Assembly: GCA_024692565.1 (NCBI GenBank)
Contig: JAILMN010000018.1
Coordinates: 1-52,876 of the forward strand
DNA: 52,876 bases
Reading direction: 5' to 3'
DNA from: Paludibacteraceae bacterium
GTDB lineage: Bacteria; Bacteroidota; Bacteroidia; Bacteroidales; Paludibacteraceae
Positions 36,090 through 44,381 of this stretch are shown one piece after another. Position 1 is the first letter of the stretch, and each line of letters starts with the position of its first letter. The position numbers were made by a program, and so were the translations under genes. The notes below the pieces were generated by a model, which saw only the letters and a list, made by a program, of their open reading frames with translations, made no database searches and had not been told where the DNA came from.

Positions 36090-36921
36090 GATAGTCGGGT
36101 TAGTGGTTTGGTACAATCCCACGGAGAAGGAAGTGACTACCATGAAGCTCTATCACCCACATGTGAAGCACGTCATTGTGGTAGATAACAGTACCACAGA
36201 CAATCGTGCGCTGTTAGCCGGTTTGGAGCATGTCACTTATTTGTCCTCGGGTGAGAATAAAGGTATAGCCGCAGCACTCAATACGGGTTGCAAAGAGGCG
36301 CAGAAATTAGGTGCAGAATGGGTGCTGACCATGGATCAGGACTCGCAATGGAGCCAGCAAACGGTTCAAGAGTACATCGCAGAGGCAGCACAATATGAGG
36401 AGTTTGGCAAAGTGGGTATTTTTTCGCCGTTTCATGACTGCGACGGGACACCGGAGAAACACAAAAAATACGGTCGGTTCCAAGAGATGCAGATTATCAT
36501 GTGTTCCGGCAATCTACTGCGACTGAAGGCGTGGGAAGAGGCAGGTGGATTTAAGGAGAACTTCTTTATCGACTGCGTGGACGATGAGATCAGTTGCCAT
36601 CTGCGTCAATTGGGTTGGCGGATTATTCGCACTAACCGAATTCTACTGACGCATCATTTGGGAAACGGCATACAGATTGTCAAACTGATTCATCATCCTT
36701 ATACAGCTCATCCGGCTTGGCGGTACTATTATCGTGGTCGCAATATGCTTTGGATGGCGCAATTATATCCGGAAATGGCCAAGTATTACCGAGGCCATGC
36801 ACTAAAAGAAATGAAACGGCTTTGGTTATACGATTGGCAGGATGACAAATGGGACAAACTCAAACAATACAGACGCGGACTGAGAGAAGGACTGCATAAA
36901 TATCCATATCCATGCAACTGA
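36067..36921 (+). CDS. Glycosyltransferase family 2 (rhamnosyltransferase-like)
   Basis: 284 residues. IVGLVVWYNPTEKEVTTM and VIVVDNSTTDNRALL form the start of a GT2 fold of the rhamnosyltransferase-like group. TMDQDSQWSQQTV carries the DxD-type motif and GGFKENFFIDCVDDEISCHL the later acidic site. The C-terminal helix-rich part, WRYYYRGRNMLWMAQLY, is typical of this subgroup. It overlaps the preceding GT2 gene by 23 bp and the following kinase gene by 10 bp. Confidence 0.88.
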   Translation: MGYEKFNKIVGLVVWYNPTEKEVTTMKLYHPHVKHVIVVDNSTTDNRALLAGLEHVTYLSSGENKGIAAALNTGCKEAQKLGAEWVLTMDQDSQWSQQTVQEYIAEAAQYEEFGKVGIFSPFHDCDGTPEKHKKYGRFQEMQIIMCSGNLLRLKAWEEAGGFKENFFIDCVDDEISCHLRQLGWRIIRTNRILLTHHLGNGIQIVKLIHHPYTAHPAWRYYYRGRNMLWMAQLYPEMAKYYRGHALKEMKRLWLYDWQDDKWDKLKQYRRGLREGLHKYPYPCN

Positions 36922-37667
36922 CATTATCCGAAAAATACGAGCATCTGCATCCCTTCCTCACGGAGGTACTGGAGACGTTTGACCGGCAGGGCACCGTTCT
37001 TTACAACGAGCGCAACCAGATTCGTCTGGTAAGTGCTCCGGATGGTAGTAAATGGGTTATCAAGCAGTTCAAGCAACCTGTCGGAATACAACTGATAGCC
37101 TATACACTTTTTCGGAATCCGAAAGCCGAGCGTGCGTATCGTAATGCGATACGGTTGACAGAAGCAGGTATTCCTACGCCCGAAGCGATAGGTTTTGCGC
37201 GCAACGACGGTTATTGGTTAAAGGATAGTTATCTGATTACCGCCCAATCACCCCTGATGCACGATTTCTATGAGTTCAGATACCATGACGTTGCCGGTTA
37301 TGAAGATGTTATTCGTGCGTTCGCGCAGATGGTAGCCGACATGCATCGAAAAGGTATTTATCATCGCGATTTATCACCCGGAAACATCCTGTTTGACAGA
37401 CAATCCGATGGAGTGGCTTTTTCGATTATAGATATCAATCGGATGCAATTCGGCAAACCCGTAGGCAAGCGAATGGCCTGTCGGAATTTCTGCCGACTTT
37501 GGGGACGGATGGACATGATAGAAGCGTTAGGAAAAGAATACGCAGCTGCACGCGATTGGGACGAAAAAGAGGTGACGCAACTGATAAACCATTATTGGCG
37601 GCAGTTTTGGCATATACGAACGGAACAAGATATTGAGAATCTGTTTTCGAGGGACTTAAAACGATGA
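36912..37667 (+). CDS. LPS core kinase-like protein (WaaP/InaA type)
   Basis: 251 residues with a small protein-kinase-like fold. WVIKQFK supplies the ATP-binding Lys, YHRDLSPGNILFD near residue 149 the catalytic loop with Asp, and IIDINRMQF near 172 the metal-binding Asp (DIN in place of DFG). Proteins of this group phosphorylate sugars of the LPS core (heptose or Kdo). It sits among glycosyltransferases and overlaps both neighbours, which supports that role. The exact sugar is unknown. Confidence 0.87.
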   Translation: MQLTLSEKYEHLHPFLTEVLETFDRQGTVLYNERNQIRLVSAPDGSKWVIKQFKQPVGIQLIAYTLFRNPKAERAYRNAIRLTEAGIPTPEAIGFARNDGYWLKDSYLITAQSPLMHDFYEFRYHDVAGYEDVIRAFAQMVADMHRKGIYHRDLSPGNILFDRQSDGVAFSIIDINRMQFGKPVGKRMACRNFCRLWGRMDMIEALGKEYAAARDWDEKEVTQLINHYWRQFWHIRTEQDIENLFSRDLKR

Positions 37668-38800
37668 AAGAAGATTCGGCACATAAACTGACCATTGCGT
37701 TCGACGCCAAGCGTGCGTATCTGAACTACAGAGGTTTGGGCAACTACAGCCGAAACCTACTTGCGCAATTGGCTCACTACGACAGCGAGGCGCGCTACCT
37801 GCTGTGTACGCCGCAGGACAAGGGTTTGTTCCCTCAGTTGAACAGAGAGCCGTTTGAACGGATCATGCCGCAAGGTTTATGGAATTTGGTTCCGTCTGTT
37901 TGGCGCAGAATGGGCATTCCTGCTGCATTACGGGATAAGCACGTGGATATTTATCACGGCTTGAGCCAAGAGTTGCCGGAAGGTATCGAGCGGCTGGGCT
38001 GCAAAACGGTGGTAACCATGCACGATGCTATTTTTATGCGTTATCCGCAGTTGTACAGCGCCGCCTATCGCCATTCGTTCATCCGTCGCAATGAATCAGC
38101 CTGCCGACGAGCCGACCTGATTATAGCCATTTCGGAGCAAACCAAACGGGATTTCATGTCGTTCTTCGGAGTAGAAGAGAGCCGCATCCGCGTTGTATAT
38201 CAAGGGTGCAACGAACGGTATTGGCTGCCCGTGAGCGAAGCGCAGCAACACGAGGTGGCAGAAACATATCAGCTGCCAAAAGCATTCGTTCTGTCAGTCG
38301 GAGCCTTGGAGGAAAGAAAGAATCAAGTGCGGCTTATTGAAGCCATGGCTAATGCCCGGATTGATTTGCCATTAGTGCTGGTGGGACGAGGTAATGCGCA
38401 ACAGGTTCAGCGTCTTCGCCAAACCGCGCAACAGAAGGGAGTGCAGTTGCAGATTATCGATAATGTCCGTACGGAACACCTGCCTGCCATCTATCACGCA
38501 GCAGCCGTATTCGCTTATCCTTCGCTATTCGAGGGATTCGGAATACCTATATTGGAAGCAGCTCGTTGCGGCACACCGATTATAACAAGTTTCGGCACTT
38601 GCTTTGAAGAAATAGCAGGTGAAGGCGCACTATACGTGAATCCCACGGATGCGGGAGCTATCGGAGAAGCGCTGCGCATAACGCTGCTGAACGATCGCCA
38701 AACGCAACAACGCGTCGAACAGGCGAAAACCAATACCGAGAAATTCCGTGCAGAAAAGATTGCACAAAGCATGATGGCTGCTTACCGCTCCCTGTTGTAA
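37664..38800 (+). CDS. Glycosyltransferase family 4 (group 1)
   Basis: 378 residues, GT-B fold. The N-terminal part KLTIAFDAKRAYLNYRGLGN contains the glycine-rich acceptor-side loop. The C-terminal domain has FVLSVGALEERKNQVRLIEA and AYPSLFEGFGIPILEAARCG, the E-x7-E nucleotide-sugar motif. It is the last + gene of the LPS cluster. The final 19 bp overlap the end of the O-antigen ligase-like gene on the other strand. Confidence 0.92.
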   Translation: MKEDSAHKLTIAFDAKRAYLNYRGLGNYSRNLLAQLAHYDSEARYLLCTPQDKGLFPQLNREPFERIMPQGLWNLVPSVWRRMGIPAALRDKHVDIYHGLSQELPEGIERLGCKTVVTMHDAIFMRYPQLYSAAYRHSFIRRNESACRRADLIIAISEQTKRDFMSFFGVEESRIRVVYQGCNERYWLPVSEAQQHEVAETYQLPKAFVLSVGALEERKNQVRLIEAMANARIDLPLVLVGRGNAQQVQRLRQTAQQKGVQLQIIDNVRTEHLPAIYHAAAVFAYPSLFEGFGIPILEAARCGTPIITSFGTCFEEIAGEGALYVNPTDAGAIGEALRITLLNDRQTQQRVEQAKTNTEKFRAEKIAQSMMAAYRSLL

Positions 38801-40026
38801 TCAGGTGCCTTCTGCGCCCAAACAAACAGCATCACGGCGATGAACTGCGGCAGCAGATGGGCACCTATAGGTTCGGTCAGACATTGCAGGAAGATCGCTA
38901 ACAGCATCAACCAATAATAGATTCGGTCGCGTCCAACCGGCATACAAGCCGCAGCTACGAAAAGTGCCGCCAACAGCAACGCACCGATTATTCCCACAGC
39001 CAACCAATACATCAGAAACGCATTATGAGGATGATGCGTATTCATCGTCTTGCCCTGGTCGCTGAAGTCAGGCGTGGCATAGATGATCGGCTCGATAAAA
39101 CCTTGCACCATCACGGAATCCTGATACGCTTCTTCCACGTATTTCTCGCTCAAAGTGGACAATCCGTAACCCACGATTGGCTTCTCTTTGACCATTCGCC
39201 AGGAGTAATCCCAAACGGCGAAACGAGGTTCTCCTTCCAGCGGTTTGACATGCAGCACTTGCGTCATCATCAGCACACCTAAAATGGCACAACCTGCAGC
39301 ACTACCGATGGCCAACCAACGGTTGATATGCGCCAAACGATAAAGCAGATAAATTGCTAAAATCAGCACGAACGTTCCTTGACCGATTCGTCCGACAGAG
39401 ATCCAAATCGTCGTTGTGGCGCACAGAATACCCACGCTCAGCAGCACCCGTTTCCACCAGACGTTATCTTGCCGAAAAGCATAACAACCCAAGATGATCG
39501 CCGTATTCTGATACAGGTTCATCACCATGTGCGAATGAATATGGCGCATCCGCAACTCATTGAACCGCTCCAGCGTCATGTGGCTTTCGATGAGCCATGG
39601 CAACTCGTCTGTGAAGAAATACAGCCACCAGCTATGCGCAAGCATCACAACCGACGTCAGCAGCATAACATATGCCACATATTTCAGTTTCAGTTTGCTC
39701 GGAAAACCAATCAATCCGGCGATACCGATATACAAAAACCACTCGTGCAGATGCACCTGATGCCAGAAATAATCGGTCGGAGGCGTAGCGTCAAACAGCT
39801 GTCGAATCGGATACATCGTCCATAGTGCCAACATGATCACATAGAGCCATTTGGTCCGATCCCAACGAAAATCACGCCATTTCTTGAACGCGATGACGTA
39901 ACTCAGATAACCGAGTCCCAGCAACCAGCAACTCACGCTCTGGTACCATGACCAGCCGTAAGGAATCGAACTGATCAACATCAGTATTCCGATCACCGGC
40001 AACCATTCGATTATCTTCTTCATCAT
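38782..40026 (-). CDS. O-antigen ligase/polymerase-like membrane protein
   Basis: 414 residues with about ten hydrophobic helices and one long periplasmic loop between residues ~230 and 310. THHPHNAFLMYWLAVGIIGA contains the conserved His found in Wzy_C/WaaL proteins, preceded by VGYGLSTLSEKYVEEAYQDS. It would either ligate O-antigen to lipid A-core or polymerise repeat units. It is the last gene of the grpE-dnaJ operon but clearly relates in function to the LPS cluster that converges on it. Confidence 0.85.
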   Translation of the reverse strand: MMKKIIEWLPVIGILMLISSIPYGWSWYQSVSCWLLGLGYLSYVIAFKKWRDFRWDRTKWLYVIMLALWTMYPIRQLFDATPPTDYFWHQVHLHEWFLYIGIAGLIGFPSKLKLKYVAYVMLLTSVVMLAHSWWLYFFTDELPWLIESHMTLERFNELRMRHIHSHMVMNLYQNTAIILGCYAFRQDNVWWKRVLLSVGILCATTTIWISVGRIGQGTFVLILAIYLLYRLAHINRWLAIGSAAGCAILGVLMMTQVLHVKPLEGEPRFAVWDYSWRMVKEKPIVGYGLSTLSEKYVEEAYQDSVMVQGFIEPIIYATPDFSDQGKTMNTHHPHNAFLMYWLAVGIIGALLLAALFVAAACMPVGRDRIYYWLMLLAIFLQCLTEPIGAHLLPQFIAVMLFVWAQKAPDYNRER

Positions 40027-40031
40027 ACTTA

Positions 40032-41165
40032 TTACTTATCAAACAACCCGCGTAAGTACGGTTTCTGCTTGCCTGCCAACTCCTCCATGAGCGGCTGCAA
40101 CTGGAATCGCACGATCATCTGTTGCTGATGCTGCAAACGCATTCCGTCGTAGTGCATATTCCACGCAAAATAGAAATTGACAAAGCTGCTGCGATACAGA
40201 TACACAAACAGATCCGTGCGGTTGTAAATGCGCGACTGATAGAACGGATCGCCCAAACAAGCATTCACGTTCCTTGCACGCAGCGGCTCCAGATTATCGC
40301 CGTAATAGAACGTGTTCTTCACGCCCAAGAACCACCAGTTGGCGTACAACTCGATGATCAGCCCGTGGTTCAAAAAACTCTCGTTCGTACCTCTGTCCCG
40401 CTCCCAACCGAATATGTATCCGGCGCGTAGAGACAAGGAGTCCAACGGCACATATTGCGTCACATCAAAACCCGCAAAAGCATGGGCATGCACATCGTCC
40501 GTCACCGGCTCGTGCGTCGTCGCAAAACCTGCCTTATGATTCATATGCGCCAGACCGCCGACCTGCAACCATTTATACTGATATTGACCGTTCAGCACCA
40601 GCCGGAACATCTCTCGCCGCGTCTCCGTCTGCGCACCCCGCCAATCGCACATGAACTCCACAAACCCGCGCTGATCACGGTATTGCAGCAGCGCACCCTG
40701 TATGTTCGGATGCATGTACGTCAAGCTGTCGTACATCAGCCATTCCGGCATCGGCATGATGCGCCGCGTGTAAGGAATAGCACCCATCCCGGCATCAAAA
40801 CCGCGGTAGTTAAAATGATAGTACGCAATCGGGTCAAACTGCACGTCTCGCCAGTTGCCGCCTAAGCGCTGCGTATAACTCACACCCGCCACCAACTCGT
40901 GCTTGCCGCCTGCTCTGTCCAGAATCCGCACACCTATCTGCGGACTCAGACGAAAATTCAAAATCGTCTGCGGAATCTGATAAGGCGCGTGGTATTCGCG
41001 GTTGTCGAAATAGGTCGTGAAATCGACGTCATACAGCAGCTGAACCGGTTTCTGCGAAAGCGCAGTCTGCTTTGCCGCAAAAGCCGAATCAACCGGCAAC
41101 TCGGTCGGAGTCTTCGAGTACCGCGTCCAGAAGCCCACTAATAATATGAATAGCAATTGTGTCAT
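40032..41165 (-). CDS. Outer-membrane beta-barrel protein of unknown family
   Basis: 377 residues. A short hydrophobic N-terminus (TQLLFILLVGFW) may be a signal peptide, although no clear cleavage site follows. The rest alternates aromatic and polar residues in strands typical of an outer-membrane barrel: LNFRLSPQIGVRILD, FDPIAYYHFNYRGFDAG, WWFLGVKNTFYYGDNL, SFVNFYFAWNMHYDGMRL. I do not recognise the family. It overlaps the upstream barrel gene by 4 bp and precedes the O-antigen ligase-like gene, so a role in surface glycan attachment is possible but unproven. Confidence 0.75.
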   Translation of the reverse strand: MTQLLFILLVGFWTRYSKTPTELPVDSAFAAKQTALSQKPVQLLYDVDFTTYFDNREYHAPYQIPQTILNFRLSPQIGVRILDRAGGKHELVAGVSYTQRLGGNWRDVQFDPIAYYHFNYRGFDAGMGAIPYTRRIMPMPEWLMYDSLTYMHPNIQGALLQYRDQRGFVEFMCDWRGAQTETRREMFRLVLNGQYQYKWLQVGGLAHMNHKAGFATTHEPVTDDVHAHAFAGFDVTQYVPLDSLSLRAGYIFGWERDRGTNESFLNHGLIIELYANWWFLGVKNTFYYGDNLEPLRARNVNACLGDPFYQSRIYNRTDLFVYLYRSSFVNFYFAWNMHYDGMRLQHQQQMIVRFQLQPLMEELAGKQKPYLRGLFDK

Positions 41166-41986
41166 CGTTTCAGCACGTCGATGTTATAAACCAATCCCAC
41201 CCTAACCTGGTGGTACGCATAATCCTTGATTCCGTATTGGTACTGCACGTACGGCTCAAAACCTTTCGCGTGCCCTGCCACTCGCGCCTTGATCGTCATA
41301 GGCGCATCGCCGGATCGCTCCCAACCTACATATCCGCCCCACTCCACTTGCGCCGACACGTACTCATGCTGCACTTTCGCCTGCAATCCATACATAAACG
41401 CATCGTTCTGACGCGCCTCACCGGTCTGCCAACAGAGGAATCCTACCGAACCCGCAAAACGCAAACTCACCTCTTTCACCGGTATCGTCTGTCCCATCGT
41501 CAGGTCGAAGAAATAACCCGGACTGTCAAAATGTCGCTTGCGTTCGAACTGACCTCCGCTTGCCGTTTTCATGCCCAGCCGAACCGTCATCTGCGGGATA
41601 TACTTCGCTTTCTCGGTCTTGAACCATTCGTGGTGCAGCACCTGCACGTTCGTCATGATATACACGTCGCCGGCACCGCTTCCCGTTCCGTCCGCCTGAC
41701 TGTACCATTCGTAAACCGGCATCCACACACACAGGTTCGCCCAACGTGTGAACAGAGGCACCTGTACGCGCGCGAACAAATCCGCCGTCTTGTCACCCTT
41801 GAATCCGAAATACCCGTCAGCCGCCAACTCCACACGTAACCGGCTGTACGTCAATCCGTCACTCATATCGATTACCGGCAAAGCGTTAGGACCGAAATAG
41901 CCCGGCGCTACACCGGTAGGCACAAAAGCGCTCAGCGTGCTCGCGCACGACAGAAGCGCCCCTATGACCCATCCTTTATACACCAT
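41162..41986 (-). CDS. Outer-membrane beta-barrel protein of unknown family
   Basis: 274 residues. Signal peptide VYKGWVIGALLSCASTLSAF, then strands such as YSRLRVELAADGYFGFKG, WANLCVWMPVYEWYS, VSLRFAGSVGFLCWQTGEA and the final HQVRVGLVYNIDVLKR that fits a closing barrel strand. Family not recognised. It abuts dnaJ by TAATG and overlaps the next barrel gene by 4 bp, so it is translated in the same chain as the chaperones. Confidence 0.75.
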   Translation of the reverse strand: MVYKGWVIGALLSCASTLSAFVPTGVAPGYFGPNALPVIDMSDGLTYSRLRVELAADGYFGFKGDKTADLFARVQVPLFTRWANLCVWMPVYEWYSQADGTGSGAGDVYIMTNVQVLHHEWFKTEKAKYIPQMTVRLGMKTASGGQFERKRHFDSPGYFFDLTMGQTIPVKEVSLRFAGSVGFLCWQTGEARQNDAFMYGLQAKVQHEYVSAQVEWGGYVGWERSGDAPMTIKARVAGHAKGFEPYVQYQYGIKDYAYHQVRVGLVYNIDVLKR

Positions 41987-43146
41987 TAAATCCCGAACAG
42001 ATTCCTGAAGAAATTCTTCTTATCCGCCGAACCTGGCACGATATTCGGACTGTTCTGCAGCTGCTCAATCAGCTTCTTCTCGTCCTTGTTCAGCCTCTCC
42101 GGAATATACACACCTACGTTGATCAGCAGGTCACCCACGCCGTAGTTACGTCCGTATTGGTCGATTCGCGGCAGACCCTTGCCTCGCATTCGCAGCACCT
42201 TACCCGGTTGCGTACCCGGCGTGATCGTGATCTTCACGTCACCCGTGAGCGTCGGAATCTGCACTTGTCCGCCAAGAACCGCTGTCGGCATGTCGAGCAG
42301 CAGGTTGTAAATGAGGTCGCTCTCCTGGCGAATGAAATCCTTGTGTTCCTCTTCCTCAATCAGTACCAGCAGATCGCCGTTCACGCCACCGCGCGGAGCC
42401 GCATTGCCCTTGCCCGGAACGCTCAACTGCATACCGCCCATCACACCTGCAGGAATCGTGATCGTGATGATCTCCTCGTCGCGGATCACACCCTGACCGC
42501 CGCATTTCGGACACTTGTTCTTGATGATCGTTCCTTCGCCGCCGCAGGTCTCGCACTCGCTCTGTACCTGCATCATGCCGAATATACCGCGTTGCTGACG
42601 AATGACGCGACCCGAACCCTTACAGGTCGGACATGTATTGGTCTTGCCGTCCGCACTTCCTGTGCCGTTACAGTCCTTGCATTGAACCAGTTTGCGCACC
42701 TTGATCTTCTTCTCGCATCCCTTCGCAATCTCCTCCAAGGTCAAGCGTACTTTGACACGCATATCACTTCCTCTGCGAACACGCGGACCGCGACTGCGAC
42801 TGCTGCCGCCGCCTCCGAAGAAATCGCCCAAGTCGAAACCTGCACCTTCGAAGATATCGCCGAAATGCGTGAATATGTCTTCCATCGACATACCGCCGCC
42901 GCTGAATCCACCTGCGCCACCCATGCCTGCAAAGCCGTACTGGTCATAACGGGCACGTTTCTGCGGGTCAGACAACACCTCATAAGCCTCTGCCGCTTCT
43001 TTGAATTTCTCTTCCGCTTCCTTATCGCCCGGGTTCTTGTCCGGGTGGTACTGAATGGCCTTCTTGCGGTAGGCTTTTTTTATCTCATCGGCGGTCGCGT
43101 TTTTCGCCACCTCCAACACCTCATAATAATCTCTCTTCTCTGCCAT
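41986..43146 (-). CDS. dnaJ: Chaperone DnaJ
   Basis: Hsp40 co-chaperone that delivers clients to DnaK and stimulates its ATPase. 386 residues. The J domain has HPDKNPGD near residue 33. A Gly/Phe region follows ([20 protein letters not shown]). Four zinc repeats are [24 protein letters not shown] and CPKCGGQG. The C-terminal substrate domain ends with [11 protein letters not shown]. The gene follows grpE after a 38-bp spacer made of 8-bp repeats. dnaK is not next to it. Confidence 0.97.
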   Translation of the reverse strand: MAEKRDYYEVLEVAKNATADEIKKAYRKKAIQYHPDKNPGDKEAEEKFKEAAEAYEVLSDPQKRARYDQYGFAGMGGAGGFSGGGMSMEDIFTHFGDIFEGAGFDLGDFFGGGGSSRSRGPRVRRGSDMRVKVRLTLEEIAKGCEKKIKVRKLVQCKDCNGTGSADGKTNTCPTCKGSGRVIRQQRGIFGMMQVQSECETCGGEGTIIKNKCPKCGGQGVIRDEEIITITIPAGVMGGMQLSVPGKGNAAPRGGVNGDLLVLIEEEEHKDFIRQESDLIYNLLLDMPTAVLGGQVQIPTLTGDVKITITPGTQPGKVLRMRGKGLPRIDQYGRNYGVGDLLINVGVYIPERLNKDEKKLIEQLQNSPNIVPGSADKKNFFRNLFGI

Positions 43147-43152
43147 AAATCA

Positions 43153-43192
43153 TTAACTCCTTAATTCTTTAATTCATTAACTCTTTATTCTC
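43153..43192 (-). repeat. 8-bp tandem repeat in the grpE-dnaJ spacer
   Basis: Read on the minus strand: GAGAATAA, AGAGTTAA, TGAATTAA, AGAATTAA, GGAGTTAA. Five units run from the end of grpE to a few bases before the dnaJ start at 43146. Confidence 0.7.
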
Positions 43193-43772
43193 CCACAACG
43201 ACTTTGGCGAATCGGATCACCTTATCGCCGAGTTTATATCCTTTCTGCGTACAATCAATCACTTTCCCTTTCATCTCCTCGCCGGCAGCAAACGTCGTCA
43301 CAGCCTCGTGCTCATCCGTGTTAAAATCCACGCCTTCCGTCTCGATCACATGTACGTCGTTCTTCTCCAAGAATCCCACGAACTTCTGATAAATGAGCTG
43401 CACACCATTAAGCAACGCATCATCATTTGTATCATTCGCACCATTGATCGAAGCCAAAGCACGCTCAAAATCATCCACCAGCGGCAGCATCTCTGTGAAT
43501 ATCCGCTCGCCGGCAGTAGCCATGAGGTCCAACTTCTCTTTGTTGGTGCGTTTGCGGAAGTTATCGAACTCCGCCATCATTCGCAGGTTCTTATCCTCCA
43601 GCTCCGCCTTCTGTTCCTCCAGCGCAGCCTTTTCTTCCTCCAGCGCAGCCTTTTCTTCCTCCTGCGTCTTAACCTGTTCCTGAAGTTCCGTTAATTCCTT
43701 CATTTCATCATTTGCATCATTTGCATCATTCGCACCATTCAAATCTTTTATTTTTTTTTCCTTCTTACTCAT
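43185..43772 (-). CDS. grpE: Nucleotide exchange factor GrpE with repeat insertions
   Basis: Exchanges ADP for ATP on DnaK. 195 residues: N-terminal coiled coil (KTQEEEKAALEEEKAALEEQ), then NLRMMAEFDNFRKRTNKEK, the long helix and the beta-rich C-terminus DGVDFNTDEHEAVTTF-like region ending KVIRFAKVVVGE. Two places carry the same short repeat: GANDANDANDE at residues ~13-23 and GANDTNDD at ~110-117. They come from a 25-bp DNA repeat matching at 24 of 25 positions, and the second lies where other GrpE proteins have a short loop. First gene of the operon grpE-dnaJ-barrel-barrel-ligase, with its own long leader. Confidence 0.93.
   Translation of the reverse strand: MSKKEKKIKDLNGANDANDANDEMKELTELQEQVKTQEEEKAALEEEKAALEEQKAELEDKNLRMMAEFDNFRKRTNKEKLDLMATAGERIFTEMLPLVDDFERALASINGANDTNDDALLNGVQLIYQKFVGFLEKNDVHVIETEGVDFNTDEHEAVTTFAAGEEMKGKVIDCTQKGYKLGDKVIRFAKVVVGE
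43421..43445 (-). repeat. 25-bp repeat within grpE, copy 1
   Basis: On the + strand CATCATTTGTATCATTCGCA plus CCATT; identical to 43715-43739 except one base. Encodes NGANDTND. Confidence 0.8.
43715..43739 (-). repeat. 25-bp repeat within grpE, copy 2
   Basis: On the + strand CATCATTTGCATCATTCGCA plus CCATT. A further 9-bp ATTTGCATC unit precedes it. Encodes NGANDAND. Confidence 0.8.
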
Positions 43773-43794
43773 TGTAGTAAAAATGTTTTTTATG

Positions 43795-43837
43795 TTTTTG
43801 CTGATTAAAAAATTATTTTTATTATTTTTGCTGATTA
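43795..43837 (-). repeat. Duplicated 13-mer in the grpE leader
   Basis: TTTTTGCTGATTA occurs at 43795-43807 and again at 43825-43837 (30 bp apart). The second copy extends to CTGATTATTG (43831-43840), which is complementary to CAATAATCAG at 43892-43901. Confidence 0.65.
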
Positions 43838-43947
43838 TTGTTTTGTTTTTGATTTACTCTAAATAGCTACTGCCACGTTTGTAATTATAATCAATAATCA
43901 GTATTTTCTATGTTTTTTTCTAATCCAAATCATAAACGACAAATGCC

Positions 43948-43981
43948 ATGCCATAGGCATCTTTTCTGCCAAATTGGCAGA
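43948..43981 (-). promoter_or_regulatory. Two hairpins at the 5' end of the grpE leader
   Basis: TCTGCCAA-A-TTGGCAGA (43965-43981) and ATGCC-ATA-GGCAT (43948-43960) lie just downstream of the minus-strand promoter, so they should be the first bases of the mRNA. The 17-bp dyad could instead be an operator. No CIRCE-type (TTAGCACTC) element is present. Confidence 0.5.
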
Positions 43982-43988
43982 TTTCGCC

Positions 43989-44021
43989 GCAAAATTACAA
44001 TAAAATTTTGATATATGCAAA
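43989..44021 (-). promoter_or_regulatory. Promoter of grpE
   Basis: On the minus strand TTTG (44021-44018, in TTTGCATATATC) and TAATTTTGC (43997-43989) are 20 nt apart. It overlaps the opposite promoter at 44007-44038: the two -33 boxes face each other 7 nt apart. Confidence 0.7.
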
Positions 44022-44038
44022 TATTTTTGTACCTTTGC
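44007..44038 (+). promoter_or_regulatory. Promoter of the xpt-like gene
   Basis: TTTG 44007-44010, 19-nt spacer, TACCTTTGC 44030-44038, followed by ACCCG as at other promoters here. Confidence 0.75.
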
Positions 44039-44075
44039 ACCCGATTTACGTGTGCAAAGCTTAAAAACACACTAT

Positions 44076-44351
44076 ATGCAAGAACTCAAACAACGGATAA
44101 TACAGGAGGGAATCGGCAAAGCCGACAATACGACGGTCTGTATTGCTAAAGATTTTCTTGCGGACGGACATGCTTCCGGTTGTGTGATTGATTTTTGCCG
44201 TCAATCCGGTGCCGAGATCATCGGTATGGGCTTTTTGATTGAGAAAGCTTTCGCAAAAGGCGGACACTTCTTGCGCGACCATCACATCGAGTACCACTCG
44301 CTTGCCCGAATCACCCGCATCAATCCCGACAATTCCATCGTCGTCGAATAA
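44076..44351 (+). CDS. Internally deleted xanthine phosphoribosyltransferase-like protein
   Basis: 91 residues. The start QELKQRIIQEG matches the N-terminus of Xpt proteins, then the sequence jumps to their C-terminal half: VCIAKDFLADGHASGCVIDF stands at the PRPP loop, then GAEIIGMGFLIEKAFAKGG and YHSLARITRI. About 100 residues of the normal ~190, including the purine hood and the first half of the fold, are missing. The usual Asp-Asp before the PRPP loop is Lys-Asp. ATG 44076 is used; an upstream in-frame GTG at 44052 is possible. With an intact promoter it could be a shortened regulatory or dimerising protein, or a decaying gene. Catalysis is unlikely. Confidence 0.75.
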   Translation: MQELKQRIIQEGIGKADNTTVCIAKDFLADGHASGCVIDFCRQSGAEIIGMGFLIEKAFAKGGHFLRDHHIEYHSLARITRINPDNSIVVE

Positions 44352-44381
44352 AACAAAACAAAGACTCCAAAATCCTACTTT

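Larger units (their letters stand above)
43773..44075. other. Divergent intergenic region: grpE leader and overlapping promoters
   Basis: 303 bp. It contains two interleaved promoters, the ~210-nt grpE leader with hairpins near its 5' end, a duplicated 13-mer, and a 10-bp long-range inverted repeat. Between these the sequence is AT-rich without a further signal I can name. Confidence 0.7.

Noticed and set aside
44052..44068. GTGCAAAGCT shared between the xpt-like leader and the gap at 46453-46462
   Set aside because: Ten identical bases plus an A-run; could be chance in a window of this size.
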